Below, piece by piece: positions 1 to 7,799 of a stretch of 24,950 nucleotides of DNA; within the stretch, counting starts at the first letter, position 1; each line of letters begins with the position of its first letter. A program made the translations under genes and the position numbers. The notes below the pieces were generated by a model that was not told where the DNA came from, searched no databases, and worked only from the letters and a program-made list of their open reading frames with translations. The DNA comes from CAYWGR01 sp964458015 (GTDB taxonomy: Bacteria > Planctomycetota > Planctomycetia > Pirellulales > Thermoguttaceae), in NCBI GenBank assembly GCA_964458015.1, contig CAYWGR010000077.1, positions 1 through 24,950 of the forward strand, given 5' to 3'.

Positions 1-947
1 TTTACAGTCAGCGAAAGCCTAGCTTTCGCCGGCCCCTACACGGTTTTACCCTGGTGGAACTTTTAGTGGTGATAACCATCATCGGCATCTTGATTTCATT
101 ATTGCTTCCGGCGGTGCAAGCGGCTCGCGAAGCCGCTCGCAGGGCGCAGTGCGGCAACAACCTCAAACAGATCGGCTTGGCCCTGCACCTACACCACGAG
201 GCAAAGGGCCATTTTCCGTCGGGACATTATTGGGCTCAGAATTCTGCCGGTGACGCTGGCGGCGCCGAGGCAACCTGGATTACCTATTCGCTGCCCTTCT
301 TGGAGCAGACGAATCTTTACGACACGATTGATTGGGCCGACGCATTCGGCCAGGCGGCGGCGGGGCAAAACACCACGGTCTGCGCAACACCGATTTCTGT
401 ATTTTTGTGTCCTTCCAACGAACAGGTGAATCCGGTTTGCAGCGGCTTGTATGCGCGCGGAACCTATGCCGCCAACAATGGCTTTGGGCCGATGGCCGAA
501 ACCTATTATGCCGACCTGCCACTGAAACGCGCCGGCGGTGTTTTTTACTTGAACAGCAACATGACGGCTGCCCAGGTGCGCGACGGACTTTCCAACACGG
601 TGTTCGTCGCGGAAATTCGAGCTGTTCCCGGCGAGGATCTAAGGGGAATGCTGCATTATCCCGAAGGCCCCTTGTTCCATTACAACTATACGCCCAACTC
701 GACTGTGCCCGACGAAGTCCGCTCGGGATATTGCGTGAGCGTTGATAGAGCGCCTTGCGACGACACCCAATTCAGCAGTTGGAGCCCACGCGCACTCTCC
801 ATGAGCGCGCGGAGCAATCATGCGGGCGGAGTCAACCTTGCATTGGGCGATGGCAGCGTGCGGTTTGTCGGTGAGTCCATTGCATTGGCTACATGGCAGG
901 CGATGGGGACGCCGCAAGGCTCGGAAACACTCAGCGGTGATTTCTGA
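1..947 (+). CDS. DUF1559 prepilin-like protein (5' end outside window)
   Basis: Planctomycete DUF1559 family protein with a type IV pilin-like N-terminus. The reading frame is open to the left edge (first full codon at base 3) and has no ATG, GTG or TTG before a GTG at 54, which lies inside the conserved signal, so the true start is upstream. The visible part is 314 residues. It reads GFTLVELLVVI with a basic segment before it: a class III signal with cleavage between Gly14 and Phe15 (window numbering) and Glu at +5 of the mature protein. The hydrophobic helix is followed by the typical PAVQAAREAARR segment. Near the C-terminus (about 812-850) sits the H-X9-DG signature (His, nine residues, Asp-Gly). 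Such proteins are thought to be exported pseudopilins, but their role is unknown. A lipoprotein gene starts 16 nt downstream, a pairing common in planctomycetes. Confidence 0.93.
   Translation, partial: YSQRKPSFRRPLHGFTLVELLVVITIIGILISLLLPAVQAAREAARRAQCGNNLKQIGLALHLHHEAKGHFPSGHYWAQNSAGDAGGAEATWITYSLPFLEQTNLYDTIDWADAFGQAAAGQNTTVCATPISVFLCPSNEQVNPVCSGLYARGTYAANNGFGPMAETYYADLPLKRAGGVFYLNSNMTAAQVRDGLSNTVFVAEIRAVPGEDLRGMLHYPEGPLFHYNYTPNSTVPDEVRSGYCVSVDRAPCDDTQFSSWSPRALSMSARSNHAGGVNLALGDGSVRFVGESIALATWQAMGTPQGSETLSGDF
11..29. repeat. Small perfect inverted repeat in the DUF1559 leader
   Basis: GCGAAAG (11-17) and CTTTCGC (23-29) form a perfect 7-bp stem with a 5-nt loop. It lies inside the translated, basic pre-cleavage leader of the prepilin-like protein. 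Its function is unknown and it may be chance. Confidence 0.45.
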
Positions 948-963
948 AGTTGGAACGAATTGG

Positions 964-1473
964 ATGAATAATATGCGTTGGATTCAAAATGTCGATCAGG
1001 TGGTCATTCTAAGCGTGGCGAAGAATCTTGTCGGGCCTTGTGCAAGATCCTTCGTTCTGCTCAGGATGATAATACTATTGATAATTACGTTGTTTATGGG
1101 TGGGTGCGGCAGCAATCGCTTCCCGGTCGCCGGCGAAGTCACCTTCGACGGCAAGCCGGTTGAGCAAGGTACGATCAGCCTAGAGCCTGTCGATCGGCAA
1201 GGGCCGACCACGGGCGGCAAGATCATCAACGGAAAATATCGGCTCGAAGGTGACGCCGCGCCGCTGCCCGGCAAAAAAACCGTGCGTATTTCCGCGTCTC
1301 GCAAGACGGGCCGGAAAATTTCAGCCGGATCCCTTGCCCAGAAAGGCGAAATGGTCGAGGAAATTGAGCGATACATCCCCGACATTTACAACAAAAAAAC
1401 TACCCTAACTTGCGAGATCGGCAGTCAAGCGACGAACCAAATCGACTTCCATTTGAAATCACCATCAAAATAA
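964..1473 (+). CDS. Small secreted lipoprotein, carboxypeptidase-regulatory-like fold
   Basis: Predicted lipoprotein of the small type that follows DUF1559 genes. The mature part starts at a Cys in the lipobox-like FMGGC (Cys48 counted from ATG 964) and continues with VAGEVTFDGKPVEQGTISL, the start of a beta-sandwich like carboxypeptidase regulatory domains. The frame stays open far upstream into the DUF1559 gene, so the start must be chosen. ATG 964 lies 16 nt after the previous stop and supplies an Arg before the hydrophobic stretch (ATG 973 is similar). ATG 1066 directly precedes the hydrophobic core MIILLIITLFMGGC but has no charged n-region. With ATG 964 the protein is 169 residues with an unusually long leader, because residues about 14-36 are encoded by a dispersed palindromic repeat (1003-1070). 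With ATG 1066 it is 135 residues and the repeat is 5' untranslated. Function unknown; likely envelope-anchored. Confidence 0.8.
   Translation: MNNMRWIQNVDQVVILSVAKNLVGPCARSFVLLRMIILLIITLFMGGCGSNRFPVAGEVTFDGKPVEQGTISLEPVDRQGPTTGGKIINGKYRLEGDAAPLPGKKTVRISASRKTGRKISAGSLAQKGEMVEEIERYIPDIYNKKTTLTCEIGSQATNQIDFHLKSPSK
1003..1070. repeat. Dispersed palindromic (REP-like) element, copy 1, imperfect
   Basis: Two 27-nt arms (1003-1029 and 1044-1070) are inverted copies with 19 of 27 matches. Five of the eight differences become G-U pairs in RNA, and one more G-C pair (1030/1043) leaves a 12-nt loop. The left arm is 22/27 identical to the left arm of the element at 22641-22706, which also has a 12-nt loop, so these are two members of one family. 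It sits in the leader region of the lipoprotein gene and is in frame with it. Confidence 0.85.
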
Positions 1474-1568
1474 ACAACTATCCTCGGGTATTCCATGTCC
1501 CGCACGTTGCCGGCAACCCTAGGACGTTCGCATTGTTTCCTTTACCCTCATGTTTTAGGAGAACGGGT

Positions 1569-2342
1569 ATGTCTAGTAGAGCACGTTGTGTTACAGGTGT
1601 GTTTATGTTCTTGGGTTTCGCCCTGTTGGCCGGAATGGTCTCTACGGCGCAAGCGACGCTCATCGCCGATTGGCAGTTTACCGGCACTGGCAACGATTTC
1701 CTCGCAGATTCAGCGGGCGGAAACACGCTCACAAAAATTGGAACGATCGGCGAGGGCGGCGGAGTCGCAACGTTCAGCAATGAAGGGCTTCTCTCGGCTG
1801 CCAACCTGGATCTATCCGGCTACAACAAAATCCGCATTAGCTGGCGATGGCTAATTCAGACCGACGCCTTTGGCTCATTGTTCAACACGAACAACTTCAA
1901 CAGTGCGGGCTCGCTTGCGATGAGTGTCAACGAGGTTAGCGGCGGTATAGACCTCGGTGGTATTCGCGGTATGGACGGCGGCTATATCGTCGATCAGTTT
2001 TCGCATGCACATGGTACAGCAAATACAACTTGGGAGATTTTTTCAGCCGAATACGATTTAACCGCAGCGGCTGTCGAAGATGTGGTCAAAATACTTGACA
2101 AAGATGGCTCTGTTGTTAGCACTTCCCCCCACACCGCCGGCGTACCTTCGGCCTTTGTCGGCGGTATGTTTCAAATCGGCGGCGTCAGCAATAACGGAGG
2201 ATTATCCTATTCGGGTGCAGGCATGATCGGTCAACTCGATTATCTTACGATAGAATCGATACCTGAACCTGGAACGATATCACTGCTAATTACAAGTGTA
2301 CTTGGTCTGCTCGCCTACGCATGGCGTCGTCGTCGAGCTTAA
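1569..2342 (+). CDS. PEP-CTERM sorting domain protein
   Basis: Exported surface protein of 257 residues. ATG 1569 is chosen over earlier in-frame starts because AGGAG lies 7 nt upstream and a signal peptide begins directly after it (basic MSSRARC, hydrophobic core, likely cleavage after AQA near residue 29). The body (TLIADWQFTGTGNDFLADS onward) looks like a LamG/concanavalin-like beta-sandwich rich in Gly and Asn. The C-terminus is a complete PEP-CTERM signal: IPEPGT, a hydrophobic helix and the basic tail WRRRRA. In known systems this signal is removed by an exosortase and the protein goes to the exopolysaccharide or cell surface. No exosortase is present in this window. The lipoprotein gene ends 95 nt upstream, and a terminator hairpin overlaps the stop codon, so this gene closes the first cluster. 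Confidence 0.88.
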   Translation: MSSRARCVTGVFMFLGFALLAGMVSTAQATLIADWQFTGTGNDFLADSAGGNTLTKIGTIGEGGGVATFSNEGLLSAANLDLSGYNKIRISWRWLIQTDAFGSLFNTNNFNSAGSLAMSVNEVSGGIDLGGIRGMDGGYIVDQFSHAHGTANTTWEIFSAEYDLTAAAVEDVVKILDKDGSVVSTSPHTAGVPSAFVGGMFQIGGVSNNGGLSYSGAGMIGQLDYLTIESIPEPGTISLLITSVLGLLAYAWRRRRA

Positions 2343-2361
2343 AACACACTGCGTGTTTTTT
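2341..2361 (+). terminator. Probable intrinsic terminator after the PEP-CTERM gene
   Basis: AAAACAC (2341-2347) pairs perfectly with GTGTTTT (2353-2359) over a 5-nt loop, and the right arm merges into a six-T run (2356-2361). The stem overlaps the last two bases of the TAA stop codon. The stem is AT-rich, so it is weaker than a classical terminator. Confidence 0.6.
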
Positions 2362-2647
2362 GGCCGCAGCCGGTAAGTAAATGCCGGCTGCGGCATATGC
2401 CCTTATTGTTGATCCTTACAGTCGCACGTTGGTTTTTCCGCTTCGCCAGGCATCAACTATGTCGGGCGTCGCTCTGCGTAGCAACTGCCCGCTTAAGTCA
2501 ATTCCTATCGTGTTGTCATGCGAAGGCAACTCCTACCTTAATTAGATAGAATCCCACCTCCCTACGAGGATCGCCAATCATTGATGGCGTCTTAGCGTTA
2601 CCCCTCCACCAAAACCACAAATCGCCACCTAGATTCGAGGAAATAAC
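2343..2647. other. Intergenic region upstream of the first beta-helix gene
   Basis: About 305 bp. The first 50 bp hold two hairpins (2341-2361 and 2363-2394). I see no credible ORF, tRNA or clear sigma-70 promoter in the rest. A GAGGAA Shine-Dalgarno sequence precedes ATG 2648. A weak stem (CGCCAATCA / TGATGGCG, about 2571-2588, one bulge) is the only other structure noticed. Confidence 0.5.
2363..2394. terminator. GC-rich 11-bp hairpin behind the terminator
   Basis: GCCGCAGCCGG (2363-2373) and CCGGCTGCGGC (2384-2394) form a perfect 11-bp stem with a 10-nt loop. It follows the AT-rich hairpin at once but has no T-run of its own. It may strengthen termination or protect the 3' end of the transcript. 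Confidence 0.55.
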
Positions 2648-4054
2648 ATGAATTCAACTATCCATCACATTTGCACCGTTGCTCTCTTCTATTTATCCGC
2701 CTCGTCTCCCTTGCTCGGGCAAGATATCCCAAAAAGTAGCGATAACAACGAGCCCGGACCGAGGCATTTTTCAAGAGGCTTTTACAATATAACAAAGAAC
2801 GTAACGTTTACCGATGGCATCGTCTTGGAGGATGGAGCCGTATTCACGATATCCGACGGAGTAGTGGTTACGTTCAAGGGGACTTTCTCAGCGCCCGTTG
2901 CGCATGTGTTTCGCGGTAATGGCAAGGTGGTTGGACTCAAAAAAATGATGCCGGAATGGTTTGGGGCCGTTGGCAATGGCGTTGCAGACGACACGGCCGC
3001 CATTCAGAGGACGCTCGATTGTTGTGAACTTAACGGCACCACCGCCGGCACCGTCAGCATCGTATTGTTGACGAAGTCGTATCTTGTCGGCAGTCTGACC
3101 GTGCGTGCGGGTCACCTCAACATCCATGCCGAGAATGCCTGGCTCATCGCAAAACCAACCGGCCATTATCCCTATCTGCTAAGATACGAACCCAGTGCGT
3201 CGTTTTGCACCATAACCGGCGCGTTGAATATCGACGGGAAGTATAGCTTGGAATATGACTGCATGATTAACGTGAATGCAAGGTATTTCATCAGCCACAA
3301 TGTTGTTATCTGGAGAGCGTCTCTGGCCTGGCTTTTTGGTGATCGAAAATGGGCCACAAGCGGAATTCCCGGCGACGCCGAAAGAGGCGACAGCGAAATT
3401 GAAATCATCGGCGGATCAACGGTCCATGTCTTGCGAGGAGTTGAGGCCGTCGGGGCCAATACGATTATCCATTTCTCAAACGCCCTTATCTATTGTTTTC
3501 CTTGGTCGCTGCCTGCGGGCGATCCAAGAAAGGCCGCTTGGGAGAAGGCCGACAGCACGCTTGTGCGATGCATTGGAAGCCTCGTGTACTTCACGGGCGG
3601 TGGATTATGCAATTTTTCACCCACGGTGCCTCTTATCGAAGTGCAGCCGATCCGATGCACTCAACAAGATTATTTCAGCAACTACGGCGGTGTATACCTA
3701 TCCAACGTTCACATAGAGAGTGGATACTTATTTGCCACGGCAAATCCCCATGGAATACAGACGCAAGACCACAAGGGAGTTAAAACCATTCAAAGAATGG
3801 CGAGCCTCAATATGCACTCATGCGGAGGATACGTCTGCGGCAACAACATTCCTATCCATACGGATCCATTATTCACAGGCCGAATCATTCTTAAGGAATG
3901 TAATTTCTACGGTATCAACCGAACGGCAAATCTTGCAAAAATCGGCAATCCCTTGGCATCGGTAGACATTGATGACATTAGCTTCAACGACGATCATCCC
4001 AAGGGACCGAAAGCCGTGATCAGGGACGGCACAACACAGCCGGCAGGCCAGTAG
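2648..4054 (+). CDS. Secreted right-handed beta-helix protein, pectate-lyase superfamily (paralogue A)
   Basis: Secreted 468-residue protein. GAGGAA lies a few bases before ATG 2648. The N-terminal signal peptide runs to about residue 24 (LLG before Gln25). After a short beta-rich stretch comes PEWFGAVGNGVADDTAAIQ (about residues 101-119), the hallmark entry segment of the pectate-lyase-like beta-helix family (PF12708 type) seen in polysaccharide lyases, epimerases and phage tail spikes. The remaining 330 residues are repetitive beta-strand-like sequence and fit a single-stranded beta-helix. I cannot identify catalytic residues, so lyase, hydrolase or pure binding function are all possible. 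It is homologous along its length to the protein at 7800-9428 (shared ...NAxxIHxENA, HIES, CNFY and PLAxxxxD blocks) but lacks that protein's C-terminal head. A GH2 gene follows after about 295 nt. Confidence 0.82.
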   Translation: MNSTIHHICTVALFYLSASSPLLGQDIPKSSDNNEPGPRHFSRGFYNITKNVTFTDGIVLEDGAVFTISDGVVVTFKGTFSAPVAHVFRGNGKVVGLKKMMPEWFGAVGNGVADDTAAIQRTLDCCELNGTTAGTVSIVLLTKSYLVGSLTVRAGHLNIHAENAWLIAKPTGHYPYLLRYEPSASFCTITGALNIDGKYSLEYDCMINVNARYFISHNVVIWRASLAWLFGDRKWATSGIPGDAERGDSEIEIIGGSTVHVLRGVEAVGANTIIHFSNALIYCFPWSLPAGDPRKAAWEKADSTLVRCIGSLVYFTGGGLCNFSPTVPLIEVQPIRCTQQDYFSNYGGVYLSNVHIESGYLFATANPHGIQTQDHKGVKTIQRMASLNMHSCGGYVCGNNIPIHTDPLFTGRIILKECNFYGINRTANLAKIGNPLASVDIDDISFNDDHPKGPKAVIRDGTTQPAGQ

Positions 4055-4059
4055 CACAC

Positions 4060-4095
4060 GGCACATGGTCCATGTCGTGATAACCGCCATGTGCC
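4060..4095 (+). terminator. Stem-loop after paralogue A
   Basis: GGCACATGG (4060-4068) and CCATGTGCC (4087-4095) form a perfect 9-bp stem with an 18-nt loop, starting 6 nt after the stop codon. No T-run follows. A second small stem (ACGTTTT 4110-4116, AAAACGT 4124-4130) lies just behind it. Possible terminator or 3'-end stabiliser. Confidence 0.4.
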
Positions 4096-4261
4096 AATCT
4101 GCCGACGGCACGTTTTGAGCTGAAAAACGTCAAAGAGATAATCGCCTTCTGTCGCAAAACGACATAAAGCCACCGCAAAAGTGTATTGCCAGCAATATCC
4201 CTCTTGCTAGCATGGATAATACGCTGAAGAAGAGGGGAGGATGCCCTCGTTGAAGCGGTAA

Positions 4262-4287
4262 TATGCCGGCCCCTCTAAGCCGGCATA
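4262..4287 (+). promoter_or_regulatory. Stem-loop in the 5' region of the GH2 gene
   Basis: TATGCCGGC (4262-4270) and GCCGGCATA (4279-4287) form a perfect 9-bp GC-rich stem with an 8-nt loop, 62 nt upstream of the chosen GH2 start. No T-run follows. It could be a leader structure, the end of the preceding transcript, or a protein-binding palindrome. An in-frame ATG at 4263 lies inside the stem and is not a plausible start. Confidence 0.45.
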
Positions 4288-4349
4288 CAATTGCCGCGTC
4301 AACTCTGCCCACCGCAAGTTCCAATCTGAACTCACACAAGGAGACTCCG

Positions 4350-7300
4350 ATGTCACGCCGATTTGCACAACTTCTGTCTCTGTCGACCGTCGTTGTTCTA
4401 TCGAGCATGTTTGCCACGGTTGGCAGTGCTCAGCCGCGTGAGGTTCTGAATCTCGACGGCACGTGGAACTTCGCCACCGATCCGGGCAACAAGGGCGAGG
4501 CGGAAAAATGGCAGCAGCCTGACGCAAAACTGCCGGCCATGCCGTTGCCGGGCTACGCGCCGACGGCCAACGGAAAAATCCAAGTGCCGGGCATTTGGGA
4601 CAATCAGGGCTACGGCGTCGAAACCGACAAGGTTCGCCACAATTTCGTAGGCAAGGGCTGGTACAAGCGGCAAGTCGGAATTCCGCAATCCTGGACAGGC
4701 CGCCGCGCGTTTCTCTTCATCACCGGCGTGAACCGCTACTCCAAAGTGTGGATCAACGAGCAATTTCTGGGCGAACACATCGGTTATCTCTCGGTGCAAG
4801 AATATGATGTTACGCCCTACGTCACACCCGGCAAAACCGCGACCATCACGATTCAGGTAGACTCCAAGCAGCGGTGGGAAGTCGATTCGATGTTCGGCGC
4901 CTCGTCGCTGGCCGACTACATGGACGTGGCCTGGGGCGGAATCTGGGGCCATGTCTTTCTGGAGGCCCGGCCCGACACATGGCTAAGCGATCCCTACATC
5001 CAACCCGACGTGGCGAACTCCTCTTGCACCGTCAGCGGTACCTGCAACGGCAAAGCCGAGGTGGCCGACGCGGCAAAACTCGAAGTTTTCGACAAAAACG
5101 GTCAACGTGTTGCGGAAGCGACAACAAAACTCGACGCCAAGCTCGCGGCAGGGCAACCGGTAAGCATGAAGGCCGTGGTCCCGAATGCGGCCTTGTGGAC
5201 GCCCGAAAGCCCAACGCTCTACACGGCGAAAATCTCGCTGCTAAAGGGCGGGCAAGCTCTCGACACGATCGAAAGCCGTTTCGGCATGCGGCAATTCTCG
5301 ATCGACGGTCCCTACGTTCTTTTGAACGGTAAGCGGATTATGCTTTGCGGCTACGGCGACGACCACATCTACCCCGAGCAGATGGCGATGCCCTCGGACA
5401 AAGAGTTGCACCTGAAGCGGTTGCGTATCATCAAGTCCTACGGATTCAACCATGTGCGTCACCATAGTACGATGATGCCACCGGAATACTATGACGCATG
5501 CGATGAGGTTGGCATCATCACGGCGGCGGAATTCCCCATTGCTTACAGCCAGTTTTTGCCGGGGACGGGCGATATATGGAAGTCCCGCGTTGCGCCGGGC
5601 ACGACTCCCGCGACGGCTGTGGCGACATACATGCGTGAATGGGCGGCCGGTCTCACACGGCACAGAAACCATCCCTCGATTCTATGCTGGGTGATGGGCA
5701 ACGAACTCTACGATGGAATTCCCCTTCGCGTCGATTTCCAACGTACGGCTCGCGAGCTTGATCCATCGCGTTTCTTCTCCGATTCGGACGGCGTCTGGGG
5801 CCTTCCAATCTACAACGGCCGCCACATCTTCCTTCCAGGGTTTGACCGCAATACACTGGATCTGTATTTCACTCAATTTGACGAAATATCCGGCGATTCC
5901 ATCGGCAGTCCCGATAAATATCGCTCGGCGCAACCTAAGAAGCCGATGATCCTGCACGAAGCGGGCAACTACGTCATGTTTTCCCGACCCGACTTGGTCG
6001 ATCAGTTCCAGCATAACATCAAGCCATTCTGGTTAACTGCCGGCAAAGCGAAACTGGAAAAGTTGGGGCTCCTACAAGAAGCCAACCTCTGGGCCGAAAA
6101 ATCCGAGCGTCTATACGCACTCTGTCACAAGTACAATTTGGAGTCGGCTCGTCTAAATCCGTATGTTTCAGGCTACCATTGGTGGCTGTTCCAAGACTAT
6201 TGGACCACTTCGAACGGGATTGTGGACCATTACTTTCGGCCAAAATCCATCACTCAGGAAGAGGTGCTGAAATATAACAACGAGATCGTGCTCCTTCAGT
6301 CAGGCTTGAGTAAAACCTATCGCTCAAAGCAACATCTACAAGCAAAGCTCCTCGTATCGAATTTTTCATCCGCGCCGGTTCAGGGCCGTCTTGCTTGGAA
6401 TATAAAATCCGGAAACCAGACGCTTGCTTCTCAGGAAATATCGCTCGGCAAAGCACCGCAAGGCGAAGTTGCGGAAGCCGTTTCTCTCGATGTGGAACTT
6501 CCCGAAACAGCGTCGCCCACGGCGGTAAAGATAGCGGTCAGTCTGACAACGGGTAACAAGCAGTACACCAACGATTGGACCGCTTGGTTATACCCTGCAA
6601 CCATTCAGCCGGCGACAAATTCCGTGCCTATTTACACTGGCAAGACGCAGTGCAAGCAATTTGAAGCATGGGGGCTCAAGCCGATTCCGGCAGATGGTCT
6701 GCTGAGCAATCAGGCGGTGTACGTCACCGATCGATGCGATAACCGTTTGACCGAGGCGATGGATCGCGGCGCTTGCGTGGTGCTGCTCGGCGGTGCAGGT
6801 CGCTTTTTGAAGTCGTATCCCATAACATATCGCACGACGTGGTGGAAGGCCGGCGATTCGCCCGAACGCAACCACTGCGGCACGTTCGTATACGATCATC
6901 CCACGACTCGGGCGATAGCGCCCGAGGGATGGTGTGATCCTGGGTGGTTCCACCTGATCGAAGGCGGGGATAAGTATGTCCTTGAGAAAACACCCGCCCG
7001 ACCCGAAATCATCGTGCGGGCGTTGCCCAGCATGGCGATGGTCGAAGAAGATGCTCTGCTTTTCCAGGTTGGCGTGGGGAAAGGTTCGCTGATCGTCAGT
7101 GGCCTGAATCACAAGCAGGCGGCCGTCCGTCCCGAAAACGAATGGCTGGTTGCCCGTTTGCTGGAATATGCAGCCGGCTTCCCCCGTCCCAAATCGCAAT
7201 GGCCGGCATCGTTTCTCACGGTGGTCTACGCCGCGCCCGAGGGTTGTCTGCCGGGGTTCGATTGTCTAACGTCCAACGAAGGTGAAAACATCACGTGCAA

Positions 7301-7724
7301 CTCGTATCGTGAAAATGAGGCCCAGGCTTTCATCTGTCGGCAGAACAAGCTGGGGAATAAGATCGCCTGGCAGACGCCTCCGTTGCCGAAAAATACGTCA
7401 GTCGACACCGTGACGCTCGTTTTCGCCGGGGCGTTGGGCTATAGCGCACAGCCGAAGACCGACGGTTTTGTTTTGGACATCAACGGTCGCGAAGCCCTTC
7501 GATTCGACGTGCCTGTGGCAGAACGCTGGACAAGCGCCGACAATCGCATGGAACTTCGCATGGATGTTCGGCGCACTGTTTCCGGCGACCAGTTCGGTCT
7601 GTTCTTCCTCAAGGTTCCTGCCGACCTGCTCAAACCCAGCGAACCGTGCATTCTGGATGTTCGCTCGCTGGGAACCGGCAGCCAACGTTGGTTTGCTTTA
7701 AATCCCTATACAGATGCAAAATAG
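4350..7724 (+). CDS. Secreted glycoside hydrolase family 2 protein with large C-terminal extension
   Basis: Putative retaining exo-glycosidase (beta-galactosidase / beta-glucuronidase / beta-mannosidase clan) of 1124 residues. ATG 4350 is chosen: AAGGAG lies 8 nt upstream and a signal peptide starts there (MSRRF, hydrophobic core, cleavage after GSA27). Order of domains: sugar-binding jelly roll from LNLDGTWNF (about 32-215), Ig-like middle (about 220-315), TIM barrel from YVLLNGKRIMLCGYGDDH (about 326-640). The likely acid/base is Glu452 in HPSILCWVMGNE and the likely nucleophile is Glu537 in MILHEAGNY. Both are intact and 85 residues apart. The region after about 750 resembles a glutamine-amidotransferase-like (beta-galactosidase trimerisation-type) fold (VVLLGGAGR), followed by a final beta-sandwich. 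The substrate cannot be inferred. Export to the periplasm or outside is expected. The gene is followed after 75 nt by a beta-helix gene, so they probably share an mRNA. Confidence 0.9.
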   Translation: MSRRFAQLLSLSTVVVLSSMFATVGSAQPREVLNLDGTWNFATDPGNKGEAEKWQQPDAKLPAMPLPGYAPTANGKIQVPGIWDNQGYGVETDKVRHNFVGKGWYKRQVGIPQSWTGRRAFLFITGVNRYSKVWINEQFLGEHIGYLSVQEYDVTPYVTPGKTATITIQVDSKQRWEVDSMFGASSLADYMDVAWGGIWGHVFLEARPDTWLSDPYIQPDVANSSCTVSGTCNGKAEVADAAKLEVFDKNGQRVAEATTKLDAKLAAGQPVSMKAVVPNAALWTPESPTLYTAKISLLKGGQALDTIESRFGMRQFSIDGPYVLLNGKRIMLCGYGDDHIYPEQMAMPSDKELHLKRLRIIKSYGFNHVRHHSTMMPPEYYDACDEVGIITAAEFPIAYSQFLPGTGDIWKSRVAPGTTPATAVATYMREWAAGLTRHRNHPSILCWVMGNELYDGIPLRVDFQRTARELDPSRFFSDSDGVWGLPIYNGRHIFLPGFDRNTLDLYFTQFDEISGDSIGSPDKYRSAQPKKPMILHEAGNYVMFSRPDLVDQFQHNIKPFWLTAGKAKLEKLGLLQEANLWAEKSERLYALCHKYNLESARLNPYVSGYHWWLFQDYWTTSNGIVDHYFRPKSITQEEVLKYNNEIVLLQSGLSKTYRSKQHLQAKLLVSNFSSAPVQGRLAWNIKSGNQTLASQEISLGKAPQGEVAEAVSLDVELPETASPTAVKIAVSLTTGNKQYTNDWTAWLYPATIQPATNSVPIYTGKTQCKQFEAWGLKPIPADGLLSNQAVYVTDRCDNRLTEAMDRGACVVLLGGAGRFLKSYPITYRTTWWKAGDSPERNHCGTFVYDHPTTRAIAPEGWCDPGWFHLIEGGDKYVLEKTPARPEIIVRALPSMAMVEEDALLFQVGVGKGSLIVSGLNHKQAAVRPENEWLVARLLEYAAGFPRPKSQWPASFLTVVYAAPEGCLPGFDCLTSNEGENITCNSYRENEAQAFICRQNKLGNKIAWQTPPLPKNTSVDTVTLVFAGALGYSAQPKTDGFVLDINGREALRFDVPVAERWTSADNRMELRMDVRRTVSGDQFGLFFLKVPADLLKPSEPCILDVRSLGTGSQRWFALNPYTDAK

Positions 7725-7799
7725 TCGCGGCAAAATAATGCCTTCACACGATATTCTTAACCGGCAACCTTGTTTTGACCTTCAAGTGGTGAAAATCCT

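Noticed and set aside
996..1385. Minus-strand open frame opposite the lipoprotein
   Set aside because: Its C-terminal part (FFATLRMT-type phrase) is just the translation of the palindromic repeat, and the rest is the shadow of the lipoprotein gene.
4263..4349. N-terminal extension of the GH2 gene from ATG 4263
   Set aside because: The ATG lies inside a perfect hairpin without a ribosome binding site, whereas ATG 4350 has AAGGAG and directly starts a signal peptide.
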